Source: Pedobacter polysacchareus (lineage in GTDB: Bacteria > Bacteroidota > Bacteroidia > Sphingobacteriales > Sphingobacteriaceae). Taken from it: a DNA stretch of 64,000 bases. The stretch spans positions 186,001-250,000 of the forward strand of contig NZ_JAHYSS010000001.1 of NCBI RefSeq assembly GCF_019802255.1, given 5' to 3'. Positions 43,471 through 52,876 of this stretch are shown piece by piece (position 1 is the stretch's first letter; each line of letters opens with the position of its first letter). A model generated the notes under the pieces. It was not told where the DNA came from, made no database searches, and worked only from the letters and a program-made list of their open reading frames with translations. A program made the position numbers and the translations under genes.

Positions 43471-44955
43471 TTAAGGTTCGGAAGTTGTACCAGTTAGTGA
43501 CTTTAACCGTTCTCTTGCATGAATATTATCAATATTTAGTGTTAGGGACCGTTTATAGTTGTTTATCGATTCATTGATTTGTCCGGCTCCTTCCAACGCC
43601 TCCGCATAGCTGTCAAAGGCATTCCAGGACTGCGGGAACTCCGTAGTATTCAGTTGGAAGATGGCTAAAGCTGCTGCTTTTTTGCCTTGTGCTAAAAGAT
43701 AGTACCCCATGGTGTTTAACTCACCTTCAGCCAGATTGAATTCAAATCTTCTGTTTTTCTCCAGTTTCTCTTTCCTATAAAATAAAATGCCTTCTTCAAC
43801 AGATCCTTTTAGGATTTTAAGCGCCATTGCCTGCACAATTTCCAGCTTTGGTTCTTCATAATTAAGGCCATTAATTATCGAATAGATCTTGTTACTGATG
43901 GGGTTAAGGTCTACATTTGTCCCTCCAGGGGCTGTATTGCCTAAGATAATGATCGCTTGCTGTTCGTGTTTTTCCCTAACAATTATCGATCGGAAGCCAT
44001 TGATCGCCCCGGTATGTGAGGAAAACTCGGAAGTAAAAGGGAGACCAGGGATTTTCATCTTGTTGAACATTATCCCGTAGGCATATTTCTCCATATTTGG
44101 TTTAAACAGCAGCTCCAGGTTCTTTTTTGATAGTAATTGTTCAGTGTACAATGCCCTGTCCCATTTCAGAAGATCCCCAACGGTCGCATACATTCCCCCT
44201 GCAGCAAAAATGACCGCATAAAGGTTGATATAATCAGGTTTTGTATATTTTCCATACTGGAGGTTATAGCCTGAAGCCTGCTTATTGAGTACTTCTTTTT
44301 TCATCTCCATACCTGAGCTGTTCATCCCAATCACATCCAGTATTCTTTCTTTAAGTACCTCACTGTAGGGTTTAGACCGCAACGATTCTATGATGGCCCC
44401 AAGGATATAATAGCCCGAATTGGAATAGCGATAGCGAAGGCCAGGCTCAGTCTCAAGGTTCACGCTGCAATACTTTTCTATAAATTCCCGGGGCGTATAT
44501 TCCGTCTTGCAGATTTCCCAGAAATCATCTCTACTGCCGAAATCACCAAGTCCGGAAGTGTGGCTCAATAGCTGGTGAATGGTCACTTTTGTGCCAATAT
44601 CCTTTCGGTAATAGGGTAGATAATCGGAAATATGCCCATTCAGATCGATTTTTCCTTCCTGATATAGCTGGAGTATTAGCATCGCCGTAAACTGTTTAGT
44701 GAGCGAACCAATTCTAAATTTCGTATCGGCAGTATTAGCGACATTCCATTCCCGGTTTGCCACACCATAACCTTTGCTAAACACAACCTTACCCTGCTTT
44801 GCGATCAGGATAGTCCCGCTAAATTGATCAAGATCTACAAAGGTTTTTACCAGTTTGTCGATCTGCTGATTTTCCAGATTTGTTTGTGCATGCAGCATCA
44901 CCGGAAACAACACAAATATAAAGATGCAAATAAAACGGTACGGATTGGTGCTCAT
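43471..44955 (-). CDS. Secreted serine hydrolase (class C beta-lactamase/PBP-like) with C-terminal repeat region
   Basis: 494 residues with a signal peptide (1-23, ending MLHAQ). The SxxK nucleophile motif is S84-L85-T86-K87 (RIGSLTKQFT), and the second motif YSN is in RYSNSGYYILG. The third motif is less clear (HTGAINGFRS). The family includes D-peptidases, esterases and beta-lactamase-like proteins. Residues about 420-490 look like a tetratricopeptide-type helical repeat. The gene is flanked on both sides by long-armed hairpins. Confidence 0.85.
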   Translation of the reverse strand: MSTNPYRFICIFIFVLFPVMLHAQTNLENQQIDKLVKTFVDLDQFSGTILIAKQGKVVFSKGYGVANREWNVANTADTKFRIGSLTKQFTAMLILQLYQEGKIDLNGHISDYLPYYRKDIGTKVTIHQLLSHTSGLGDFGSRDDFWEICKTEYTPREFIEKYCSVNLETEPGLRYRYSNSGYYILGAIIESLRSKPYSEVLKERILDVIGMNSSGMEMKKEVLNKQASGYNLQYGKYTKPDYINLYAVIFAAGGMYATVGDLLKWDRALYTEQLLSKKNLELLFKPNMEKYAYGIMFNKMKIPGLPFTSEFSSHTGAINGFRSIIVREKHEQQAIIILGNTAPGGTNVDLNPISNKIYSIINGLNYEEPKLEIVQAMALKILKGSVEEGILFYRKEKLEKNRRFEFNLAEGELNTMGYYLLAQGKKAAALAIFQLNTTEFPQSWNAFDSYAEALEGAGQINESINNYKRSLTLNIDNIHARERLKSLTGTTSEP

Positions 44956-45044
44956 AATTGGGATAGTCCATTAAGTCGGTGTAAGCGATTAACCGGTTTA
45001 GTAGTGGAATCCGGTAGCAGGAAGGAGTGTATTGCAGTATCTAT

Positions 45045-45126
45045 AAAAGGAGAACTATGCTTTGAAGACATTCGAATCTTTGCATTTCAGCAAAGCTTCG
45101 GGGATGAAAAGTATAGTTCTCCTTTT
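45045..45126. terminator. Second long-armed hairpin, upstream of the serine hydrolase and downstream of ppc
   Basis: AAAAGGAGAACTAT (45045-45058) and ATAGTTCTCCTTTT (45113-45126) are exact reverse complements enclosing 54 bases, inside which CTTTGC/GCAAAG forms a smaller hairpin. It is placed 90 bases before the hydrolase start and just beyond the ppc stop, so it probably ends the ppc transcript. Confidence 0.6.
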
Positions 45127-45135
45127 TAATAGCAG

Positions 45136-47727
45136 TTAAGCCAGGTTTCTTCCCGCGTTTACGATACCATAAACGGTTCTGATAGATAGTTTTTCTAATG
45201 ACTGCTGTTCTTCCTCAGAAATGCTGTCATTTTGAAGCTGTTCTAATGCGTAATGCTGGATTAGTACTAATGGCAGGACAATCTTCTCCCTAACGGAAAT
45301 AGAGCGTTTCTCCACAGGGTAATTCTCCATCAGGCTCTCATGTCCCGACAGCTTCAATAAAAGCGCCTTAGAGAGCTCAAATTCGTTGTACAGCATGGTC
45401 CAGAATGCACCATATTCTTTATCATTGGCAAAATGGGCAGTAATGGCAAAATCTGCCTTACTCATAGACATCATACAATTGTCGATGATGGTTTTAAAGT
45501 AGCCGGATTCCTGGTAAGTTTTAACCACTTTGTCCCAGTTTCCAAGGTCTAACTGGCTTTTTAGTGCTGTTCCGATCCCGTAGAAACCTGGTATGTTTTG
45601 CTTCAGCTGGCTCCATGCGGTGACGAAACTGATGGCCCTTAAGTCTTCGAGTTTCAATGCTTCTCCAGAATTTCTCTTTACCGGTCTGCTGCTGATCGTA
45701 ATCTTAGACAATAAGGTCAGCGGAGAGAATTTCTCTAGGTAGCTCAGGAACAAAGGATGTTTACGTAGGGAAACAAAGGCTTCAAAGCTTTCTTTAGCCA
45801 TTTCATCCAATAGATTTTTATGTAAGGGATCCAGCAGGATGTTGTGTTTTTCCTTCATACCAGCAGAAATTCCCGCGTTGATCAGTTGCTCCATATTAAA
45901 TTCGGCACTGTCAATCGACCCGTATTGAGAGCTGATACTTTGGCCCTGAACGGTCAACTGGATGTTTTTATTGGCAATCTCCTTACCCATAGAAGCATAG
46001 AAACGGTGCGTTTTACCACCACCCCTGGAAGGAGGACCGCCTCTGCCATCAAAGAAGGCCAGTTGGATATTGTGCTTCTCGGCAGTTTCAGTAAGGGCTA
46101 CTTTCGCATTAAAGATAGACCAGTTGGCCATTAAATAACCACCGTCTTTGGTACTGTCAGAGAAGCCCAGCATGATGTGCTGCTTGCCGCCTCTTTTTTG
46201 TAAATGTTTTTTATAGAATGGGTGACTGTACAATGTTTCCATGATTTCGGAAGCATCTGCAAGGTCATGTACGGTTTCAAAAAGAGGCACGAAATCTATC
46301 GTCAGTTCATCTTCTGTCCAGCCATTATAAAGGAACAGCTCGATCAGCTGTAAGATATCACTCGCCTGCTGGCAATTACTGATGATGAACCTGTGACAGG
46401 CCATTTCGCCATTGATCTGCTGAATTTGCTTGATCTCTGCGATGGTTTGCAGGGTATCTTCTGTTAATGAATTTGCTGGTTCCGTGTAATTTACCTTAGC
46501 GCTTTTAAAGATCATGGCTTTGATCTTCTCCTGTTCATTTAGGCTTTCATAGTTTTCAGGATACAAGGTTGTTAATGGCTTGCTCTGGCGGCAATAAGTA
46601 TGCACGTCTCTTAGTACCCTACTGTCTTGGCGGATGTCTAATGAAGCAAAGTGACTGCCGTAAAGCTCCATCTTGCGGATCAGGTCCGAAACGAGGTCAG
46701 CAAACAGGCCGTCATGGTCTTCTAAAAGCGTGGTTTTAATCTTGTTCAGGGTCTCAATTAAGCTGGCAGAAATGTCTTCTGTAGCAATATTTGGATTAAA
46801 GGCCTGTGCGTATAGTGTTTCCTGTACTAAGGCAATGTTTTCTTCTACACCTCTAAAGGTAATGCGGCGTTTCAGGTTTCTAAAATCCCTGTAATAACAT
46901 CTGAAAAGGATCTGACGCAGCATTTTGGACACCTGAATGGTAGAATCCGCATGCACATTTGGATTCCCGTCACGATCGCCGCCTGGCCAGAAGCCAAGTT
47001 CGATGATCTTTTTAGATTCCAGGTTATAGTCATTTAAGCTTTGGTCAATCTCTGATTGGATATTGGCAGCAGCAAAATAGAATACGTTTTCCAGGTACCA
47101 GGCCAGGCTCAAAGCTTCATCTACGGGAGTAGGTGATTTTTTATTGAAGAATGGCGTTTTACCCAATTGCTGCAGCAGCTGATTGATCGTAGAAATGTCA
47201 TTCGTCTTAATGGCGGTGGTCAAGTCGGTAATGATCGACAGCACACTTCCAGGATAGAACTGGGTAGGGTGGGCGGTCAGTACCAATCTCAGGGAAAACT
47301 CTTCAATTAGTTTCTCAATTTTTTCGGTTAAGGCTGGATTGTCAACCGCCTTCTTCAGATAAACAAGTAAAGCACTGTGTTCTTCTTCTGCATTTAGTTT
47401 ATTGAAGGAGGCATCTTCAACAGCATCAAACAATACCACCTGACGTTCGATGTATTGAATGAAGCGGAAAAGTAGGTCGATAATGTCTTTCTTAGAATTA
47501 TTTTGGGTATACTTTTCAAAAAATGCATTAATGATTCCTGCTGGCGTTTCGTGGTTCTTGACACCATCTTCGCAATACTTAATGAAGAGCGGAAGCAAAG
47601 TTCCGGTATCTTTTACTCTGTAGAAGGGAAGGGTAAGGAAAAGGCTGTTGTAAAGTTCAAATCTGGAGACAACCTCATTGTTGAATACGGACTCTCTCTG
47701 GCCTTTAGCGCGTTGTTTCTGCATCAT
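45136..47727 (-). CDS. ppc: Phosphoenolpyruvate carboxylase
   Basis: 863 residues. PEPC adds bicarbonate to phosphoenolpyruvate to give oxaloacetate, an anaplerotic reaction. Recognised blocks are LTAHPTQFYPGS with the catalytic histidine, GFWPGGDRDGNPNV, MLGFSDSTKDGG, FFDGRGGPPSRGGG and TVQGQSISSQYGS. The variants GRGGPPSRGGG and QGQSISSQ differ from proteobacterial enzymes but fit the shorter family common in Bacteroidota. The start could be either of two adjacent ATGs. It is monocistronic. Confidence 0.95.
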   Translation of the reverse strand: MMQKQRAKGQRESVFNNEVVSRFELYNSLFLTLPFYRVKDTGTLLPLFIKYCEDGVKNHETPAGIINAFFEKYTQNNSKKDIIDLLFRFIQYIERQVVLFDAVEDASFNKLNAEEEHSALLVYLKKAVDNPALTEKIEKLIEEFSLRLVLTAHPTQFYPGSVLSIITDLTTAIKTNDISTINQLLQQLGKTPFFNKKSPTPVDEALSLAWYLENVFYFAAANIQSEIDQSLNDYNLESKKIIELGFWPGGDRDGNPNVHADSTIQVSKMLRQILFRCYYRDFRNLKRRITFRGVEENIALVQETLYAQAFNPNIATEDISASLIETLNKIKTTLLEDHDGLFADLVSDLIRKMELYGSHFASLDIRQDSRVLRDVHTYCRQSKPLTTLYPENYESLNEQEKIKAMIFKSAKVNYTEPANSLTEDTLQTIAEIKQIQQINGEMACHRFIISNCQQASDILQLIELFLYNGWTEDELTIDFVPLFETVHDLADASEIMETLYSHPFYKKHLQKRGGKQHIMLGFSDSTKDGGYLMANWSIFNAKVALTETAEKHNIQLAFFDGRGGPPSRGGGKTHRFYASMGKEIANKNIQLTVQGQSISSQYGSIDSAEFNMEQLINAGISAGMKEKHNILLDPLHKNLLDEMAKESFEAFVSLRKHPLFLSYLEKFSPLTLLSKITISSRPVKRNSGEALKLEDLRAISFVTAWSQLKQNIPGFYGIGTALKSQLDLGNWDKVVKTYQESGYFKTIIDNCMMSMSKADFAITAHFANDKEYGAFWTMLYNEFELSKALLLKLSGHESLMENYPVEKRSISVREKIVLPLVLIQHYALEQLQNDSISEEEQQSLEKLSIRTVYGIVNAGRNLA

Positions 47728-47928
47728 CTTTATGGTTCATTTTTTCGCGCTTAAGCTACCAAAAATGATTCGGAAAAGGGAATAATGCGGTTAATTAATT
47801 TAATTGCGGGTTTGGACTAAATTTATTAACTTAGAGGTATAGAGGTTATACAAATTCCTTTTAAAGAATTGCCGAGTTTGGCGTATGCGCTGGAATGAGG
47901 CAGAATTAATTGTTAATTTTTTGGGGTT

Positions 47929-47962
47929 AAACAGCCGTTAAGAATCTTCTTAACGGCTGTTT
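47929..47962. terminator. Perfect 16-base-arm hairpin after the efflux operon
   Basis: AAACAGCCGTTAAGAA (47929-47944) and TTCTTAACGGCTGTTT (47947-47962) are exact reverse complements with a two-base centre. It begins four bases past the emrB-like stop. The T-run is stronger on the plus strand (TTTTTG), although both flanking genes are on the minus strand. Confidence 0.7.
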
Positions 47963-47965
47963 TTG

Positions 47966-49513
47966 TTAATGTACGTCTACCGGAATAGCAACGTTTTTCT
48001 TGAATTTCTGTAAGTACAGCAATGGAATAGAGCACAAAAGCACTAATCCTGCCACCCAATAGGCGTCGCTGTAAGTCAGCAGTAAACTTTGTTTGGTTAC
48101 CGCACCTTCAATTGCTTTCAGCGCCAGTGATTTTGCATCCAGGTAATTGTAACCCTTTGCGATAAAGCCCTGAATATAGCCATTGAAACGCTCTGTAAAG
48201 GCCGGATTGTTTTCATTGACATTCACCAGCAAGTTACTGCGGTGGAAACCCTGACGAACGTGAATTAAGGTCGTTAAGGCTGCAATACCAAAAGATCCGC
48301 CCAATTGCCTCATCATGTTGTTCAGTCCCGATCCCTGTCCGATTTCAGCACCTTTCAGATCCTGAATCGCCAACGTAGTCAGCGGCACAAATAGTAAGGC
48401 CATACCGACACCTCTGATGATCAGTGGCAGGAAGAAATCTCCGGTTCCAGATTGTAAAGTCGAGTTGCTCAGCATAGAACAGAAAACGAAGAAAAGGAAC
48501 ATTCCAATGGTTGCCATAAACTGTGCAGGGATATTTTTCTTGAGCATGATCCCGATAAAAGGCATCATGACAATCGTACAAAGTCCTCCTGGGAACAGCA
48601 ATTCTCCGGTTTGCAGCGGCGAGAAGCCCAATAAATTCTGACAAAACACCGGAAATACAAACACAGAACCATATAACCCGAATCCTAAAATAAAGGAGGT
48701 AAACATCCCTACAGAGAAACTGCGGTGCCTCATAATTTTAAAGTTCACAATCGGGTGATCCGTGCTCAGTTCTCTCCAGATGAAGAGTAATAAGCCCAAT
48801 ACGGAAGCCACAGCTAATGCCGTAATGTATGGTGTAGCGAACCAGTCTTCACTTTCTCCTTTTTCTAAAACCGTTTGTAAACTACCTACAGCAATCGCGA
48901 GTAATGCGATTCCCCACCAATCTACCGGCATTCCTTTTCCTTCTTTTGGCGTTTCCCTCACAAAGGTATAGGTACAGTACGCGGCGAGAATTCCGACGGG
49001 AATGTTTACATAAAAGATCAGTGGCCAGGAGCTCACTTCCAGTAAATAACCACCAATAGTTGGACCTACAGTAGGGCCTACTACGGCGCCCAGTCCAAAT
49101 AATGCGGTGGCAATACCGATATCTTCTCGGGGCCAGGTTTCAATTAAGATGGCTTGTGCGGTAGAAATCAATCCTCCTCCTGCAAGCCCCTGAAGGATAC
49201 GAAAGGCGATGAGTTCTTCTAGATTGGTCGCATTTCCGCAAAGGAAAGAGGCGATGGTAAAGAGAACAATGGAAAAAAGGAAATAATTTTTACGTCCGAA
49301 ACGACTCCCCAGCCAGCCGGACATGGGTAAAACGATCACGTTCGCGACCGCATAACCGGTAGATAACCAGGCCACATCCTCGAGGGTTGCGCCCAGGTTA
49401 CCCTGTATCTGAGGGATGGCAACGTTCACAATGGTCGTATCAATCAGCTCCAGTAAGGAGGCTGTGATTACCGTGAACGTGATCACCCACTTTTTTAAAC
49501 CTTTCTCGGCCAT
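47966..49513 (-). CDS. DHA2-family MFS multidrug efflux permease (EmrB-like)
   Basis: 515 residues with about 14 predicted membrane helices. Motif A-like GWLGSRFGRKNYF follows helix 2, and motif C-like ALFGLGAVVGPTVGPTIGG follows helix 5, both typical of DHA2 drug:proton antiporters. Conserved N-terminal LLELIDTTIVNVAIPQIQ is present. With the adjacent HlyD-type adaptor and TolC-type channel it should form a tripartite pump across both membranes. It starts four bases after the adaptor stop. Confidence 0.93.
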   Translation of the reverse strand: MAEKGLKKWVITFTVITASLLELIDTTIVNVAIPQIQGNLGATLEDVAWLSTGYAVANVIVLPMSGWLGSRFGRKNYFLFSIVLFTIASFLCGNATNLEELIAFRILQGLAGGGLISTAQAILIETWPREDIGIATALFGLGAVVGPTVGPTIGGYLLEVSSWPLIFYVNIPVGILAAYCTYTFVRETPKEGKGMPVDWWGIALLAIAVGSLQTVLEKGESEDWFATPYITALAVASVLGLLLFIWRELSTDHPIVNFKIMRHRSFSVGMFTSFILGFGLYGSVFVFPVFCQNLLGFSPLQTGELLFPGGLCTIVMMPFIGIMLKKNIPAQFMATIGMFLFFVFCSMLSNSTLQSGTGDFFLPLIIRGVGMALLFVPLTTLAIQDLKGAEIGQGSGLNNMMRQLGGSFGIAALTTLIHVRQGFHRSNLLVNVNENNPAFTERFNGYIQGFIAKGYNYLDAKSLALKAIEGAVTKQSLLLTYSDAYWVAGLVLLCSIPLLYLQKFKKNVAIPVDVH

Positions 49514-49517
49514 CTTG

Positions 49518-50561
49518 TTAGTCTTTTATAGAAACGGAAACTTTTACACTCATTCCAGGACGAAGTTTTTCCAGGATTTCTTTTGGAGCGTTGGTAATCT
49601 TAATCTTTACCGGAATACGTTGTACTACTTTTACGAAGTTTCCTGTGGCATTATCTGGAGGAAGAAGTGAGCCTTTTGCACCTGTAATTGGCGCGAAGTT
49701 GTAAACTTCACCTTGAACTTCTGCATTTGGATAAGCATCTACTTCCACTTTCACTTTTAGGCCTGGTTTGATGTCTTCCAACTGCGTTTCTTTGAAGTTT
49801 GCCGTGACATAAATGCTGTTGTCATTCACGATAGAAAACAAAGATTGTCCGGCTTGAACCAATTGTCCTTTTTGAACATTCTTTTTAGAAACAATACCTG
49901 TTGCAGGTGCTTTGATTTCGGTATAAGACAATTGTAATTTTGCGAAATCTACATCTGACTGGCGTTGTGTAACTCCATTATGGCTCACTGCCAGTTGAGA
50001 TTGCGTAGTTCCTACTTGTTTTACTGCTGCAGCATATTGATCATTTGCAGCTGTAAAAGCGGCTTGTGCAGATTCTTTCTGCGCTTTAGCCTGGTCAAAT
50101 TGCTGTTGGGTGATTGAACCATCCTTTACCAGATTTGCATAACGCTCATAATCTTTCTGCGCCAGGGATAATTTTACCCTTGCAGCTTCGATATTTGCTC
50201 TGGCAGTGCTGGTATTTGCTGCGGTAGCGGCAATCTGAGATTCAGAAACACCTACACCTGCGCTAGCACCCATTTGTCCTGCCTGTGCTTGTTCTAGCTT
50301 TACTTTATAGTCGCTGTCGTCAAGTTTTACCAAAACATCACCTTCTTTTACTCTCGTGTTTTCTTCAAAATTGATGTCTTTTACGTAACCGCCAACACGA
50401 GCTACAACCGGACTGATGTCGCCATCAATCTGCGCATCATCCGTGTCTACGTGTTTGCTATAATAGATAAATTCTTTTACCCCGAAAATCCCGCCTAAAA
50501 TGATCAATACTGCTAATATGATCGGGATTACTATATTCTTTTTTTTCTTTTCAGTTTCCAT
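49518..50561 (-). CDS. HlyD/EmrA-type membrane fusion protein
   Basis: 347 residues with one N-terminal membrane helix (about 10-30). A lipoyl-like half domain (VARVGGYVKDINFEENTRVKEGDVLVKLD) and a long alpha-hairpin (about 80-190, Ala/Gln-rich) precede the second half (APATGIVSKKNVQKGQLV) and a beta-barrel. It bridges the EmrB-like permease and the TolC-like channel encoded next to it. The gap to the tolC-like stop is 21 bases. Confidence 0.93.
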   Translation of the reverse strand: METEKKKKNIVIPIILAVLIILGGIFGVKEFIYYSKHVDTDDAQIDGDISPVVARVGGYVKDINFEENTRVKEGDVLVKLDDSDYKVKLEQAQAGQMGASAGVGVSESQIAATAANTSTARANIEAARVKLSLAQKDYERYANLVKDGSITQQQFDQAKAQKESAQAAFTAANDQYAAAVKQVGTTQSQLAVSHNGVTQRQSDVDFAKLQLSYTEIKAPATGIVSKKNVQKGQLVQAGQSLFSIVNDNSIYVTANFKETQLEDIKPGLKVKVEVDAYPNAEVQGEVYNFAPITGAKGSLLPPDNATGNFVKVVQRIPVKIKITNAPKEILEKLRPGMSVKVSVSIKD

Positions 50562-50582
50562 TGGAATTTATATAAAAGGTTT

Positions 50583-51896
50583 TTATTGGGAGATTTTTCC
50601 CGTTGATTTTAATAAGGTATAATAGGCGAGTCCAGCATCGGCTTTTGCCAGTTCCAGGTTGATTTTAGCCTGGTATAAAAGGGTTTCTGCATCAATTCTA
50701 TCGATGGCAGAGGCCACGTTGTTTTTATATTTTGAAGCCAGTAACTTGTCGTTTTCTGTTGCCTGTGCGATAGAAGTCTCTAAAACTTTAATCTTGTTGA
50801 CTGACAGCTGGTAATTCTGATAATTTCTATTCACTTCAGTTTTCACCTGATCCGAGAACACATCTTTTTGAAGTTCTACGTCTTTCTGCTGAATTCTGGC
50901 ATCGGTTACTTTGTGCTTATTGGTCCAAAGTGTGCCGATATTCCAGGAAACATTAGCGCCTAAAGTCATGGGAACTAAAAACTGGTGGCTTGGCGGAATG
51001 AAAGAACCGCTTGGATTGATATAATACAAATCTGCTCCAATGCCTACGGTAGGCAGGGTATTGGCTTTTACGGATTTAATATTCACCTCGGCTACTTTGT
51101 TCCTGATGTCAAACTGCTTCAACTCCTGACGGTTTGTGAAGGCCTGATCCAGGTAGCTGTTTAAAGCAGGAAGGGCTTTCAGGTTATCGTTAGGATCTGT
51201 TGGCAGCAGCTCGGTGTCTTCAGAGATCCCCAGCAATACATTCAGGTTGTAGTTTATAATCTTTCGGTTGTTTTCAATCTCCATCTCTGTTAAAGAGACG
51301 TTTGCTTGTTGCAACTGGAACCTGAGCACATCATTTTTGGTGACGATACCCTGGCTAAAAAACCTTTCTGCCTGTTTTAGCTGACCAGCGATGGATTCCA
51401 GATTTTGCGCCACCACCTTTTTACTTTGGATGATTTTGTAAAGCGAAAAATAAGTGTTGATCACCGCATAGCTGATCTCCTCCTTATCTTTATCTGCATC
51501 TAATCTGGCCACCTCAGTCAACAAACGAGTGGATTCTTCTGCATATTTCAGCTTTCCACCGCCATAAATCAGCTCTTTTACGCTTGCTGTACCTACAAAT
51601 GCATCTGCACGTTTTGGCAAATTAATTGGGTTAGCACCGCCGATGACGAGTTGATTGGTTGGGATTTCAGCATGATTGTACAGAAAAGAAGCCTCTGCCG
51701 TTGGCAAGGCCCTATCTTTGGCAATGCTCAGCTGGTTGATCGCTGCATCCACCTTGTTCTGAGAACGTTTCAGGTTTTTGCTGTTTTCAATGCCGAGCTG
51801 TATGGCCTCCGATAAGCTCAGGTTTTTGGTGTTTTGCGCGTAAAGCATTCCTGGCAGGAGTAATGCGATGACGCTGAACTTGATTCTATTTATCAT
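50583..51896 (-). CDS. TolC-family outer-membrane efflux protein
   Basis: 437 residues with a signal peptide (1-20, ending MLYAQ). Two repeats of the TolC helical/strand pattern are seen (LSLSEAIQLGIENSKNLKRS and LKQFDIRNKVAEVNIKSVKA), plus the conserved YYTLLKSTGK end. It overlaps the TetR gene by 11 bases, so regulator and pump are one operon. Confidence 0.92.
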   Translation of the reverse strand: MINRIKFSVIALLLPGMLYAQNTKNLSLSEAIQLGIENSKNLKRSQNKVDAAINQLSIAKDRALPTAEASFLYNHAEIPTNQLVIGGANPINLPKRADAFVGTASVKELIYGGGKLKYAEESTRLLTEVARLDADKDKEEISYAVINTYFSLYKIIQSKKVVAQNLESIAGQLKQAERFFSQGIVTKNDVLRFQLQQANVSLTEMEIENNRKIINYNLNVLLGISEDTELLPTDPNDNLKALPALNSYLDQAFTNRQELKQFDIRNKVAEVNIKSVKANTLPTVGIGADLYYINPSGSFIPPSHQFLVPMTLGANVSWNIGTLWTNKHKVTDARIQQKDVELQKDVFSDQVKTEVNRNYQNYQLSVNKIKVLETSIAQATENDKLLASKYKNNVASAIDRIDAETLLYQAKINLELAKADAGLAYYTLLKSTGKISQ

Positions 51897-52512
51897 TATT
51901 GGGAGTTAAATACACGATGAGAAGGTCTTTTAGATGAGCAATCAGGCGGTCGGTAATCACGGCTTTGTCTTCCTCGTTATTGATATCGAGCGTCGTGCCA
52001 TACGTGATTTTTGCTGGGGAGATGGCCACATTACTGATGGTACCCATCACTGTTGCGATGAGCATTCTTACATCTACCTGGCGAAAACTGCCCTCTGTGA
52101 TCCCATTATCAATGATTTGTTCAATCACGACAAGGTTGTTGGCCATGGAGTTTTTTACTTTCAAAAACATTTCCGGGCGCTGGGAAAGGGTCAGTTCTCT
52201 GTGCATCATTTTATGCAAACCTGGATTGCATAAAATACGCGTCGCATAGTTTTCAATTACTTTTAGTAATTTTTCCATGTGAGAGAGTTTATCCTGGCTG
52301 ATGCTGAGGAGCTGCTCATTGAAACCGAAGATTCTTTTAGACATGATTTCCATGAAAACACCTTCTTTAGATCCAAAGTAATAGTTGATCATGGACATAT
52401 TCGCCCCTGATTCTTTCGCGATTTGACGGGTAGAAGTGCCTTCGTAACCCAGCTCTGTAAACAATCGCTCCGCGGCTTCCAGAATACTCGCTTTTTTATC
52501 TGCTTTTTCCAT
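51886..52512 (-). CDS. TetR/AcrR-family transcriptional regulator of the efflux operon
   Basis: 208 residues from the ATG at 52512 (MEKADKKASILEAAERLF). An upstream TTG at 52542 is open but lies inside the operator-like palindrome, so it is rejected. The N-terminal helix-turn-helix (about 10-55) shows STRQIAKESGANMSMINYYFGSKEGVF. The C-terminal helical ligand domain is unassigned. It is first in a tetR-tolC-emrA-emrB operon, so repression of its own operon by a drug-responsive regulator is expected. Confidence 0.9.
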   Translation of the reverse strand: MEKADKKASILEAAERLFTELGYEGTSTRQIAKESGANMSMINYYFGSKEGVFMEIMSKRIFGFNEQLLSISQDKLSHMEKLLKVIENYATRILCNPGLHKMMHRELTLSQRPEMFLKVKNSMANNLVVIEQIIDNGITEGSFRQVDVRMLIATVMGTISNVAISPAKITYGTTLDINNEEDKAVITDRLIAHLKDLLIVYLTPNNDK

Positions 52513-52529
52513 TTCTAAATTTGACGGAG

Positions 52530-52537
52530 CAAAATTA
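52530..52537 (-). promoter_or_regulatory. Putative -7 element of the efflux operon
   Basis: On the minus strand this reads TAATTTTG, a TAnnTTTG match 17 bases upstream of the TetR start at 52512. The palindrome at 52539-52550 lies directly upstream, between -33 and -7. Confidence 0.6.
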
Positions 52538-52538
52538 A

Positions 52539-52550
52539 TCAATCGATTGA
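52539..52550. promoter_or_regulatory. Operator-like palindrome of the TetR regulator
   Basis: TCAATCGATTGA is a perfect 12-base palindrome one base upstream of the -7 element. A protein bound here would block RNA polymerase, as expected for a TetR repressor acting on its own operon. Confidence 0.6.
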
Positions 52551-52666
52551 ATAGTTGTAGCGCAAGACTGGACTTGGATTCTTAATTGACAAAGCCCTGA
52601 CAATATAGGCGATAATATTAGGTGGATAGTTCTGTGCTTACTGCTTCCTATTTTGAAATAAATCAA

Positions 52667-52674
52667 TATCTTTG
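52667..52674 (+). promoter_or_regulatory. Putative -7 element of the small membrane protein gene
   Basis: TATCTTTG matches TAnnTTTG, 19 bases before the ATG at 52694. No clear -33 TTG is visible. Confidence 0.45.
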
Positions 52675-52693
52675 GGGCCTAAGTATATTAAAA

Positions 52694-52876
52694 ATGACTA
52701 ACGAAGAAAATAACAACAGTTTTGATTGGGTGTATTATGTTTTAGGCCTGTTTTTTGGAACTTTAACGGCAGCAATAATCTCAGGCGCATTTTTATGGTC
52801 TGTATTAGGTGGAATTATCGGATTTATTCTTTCCGCAATGTTCCTGAACGGATTGGTTAAAGGACGCGAATACTAG
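52694..52876 (+). CDS. Small membrane protein of unknown function (60 aa)
   Basis: 60 residues from the ATG at 52694 (MTNEENNNSFDWVYYVLGLFF). The frame opens earlier with a GTG at 52622, but the -7 element at 52667 lies inside that extension, so the later start is preferred. Two hydrophobic segments (about 11-28 and 32-52) rich in Gly suggest a hairpin in the inner membrane. The short polar tail ends KGREY. No family is recognised. Confidence 0.55.
   Translation: MTNEENNNSFDWVYYVLGLFFGTLTAAIISGAFLWSVLGGIIGFILSAMFLNGLVKGREY

Noticed and set aside
44824..45129. 101-residue plus-strand frame
   Set aside because: It is antisense to the signal peptide of the serine hydrolase and runs through the long-armed hairpin.
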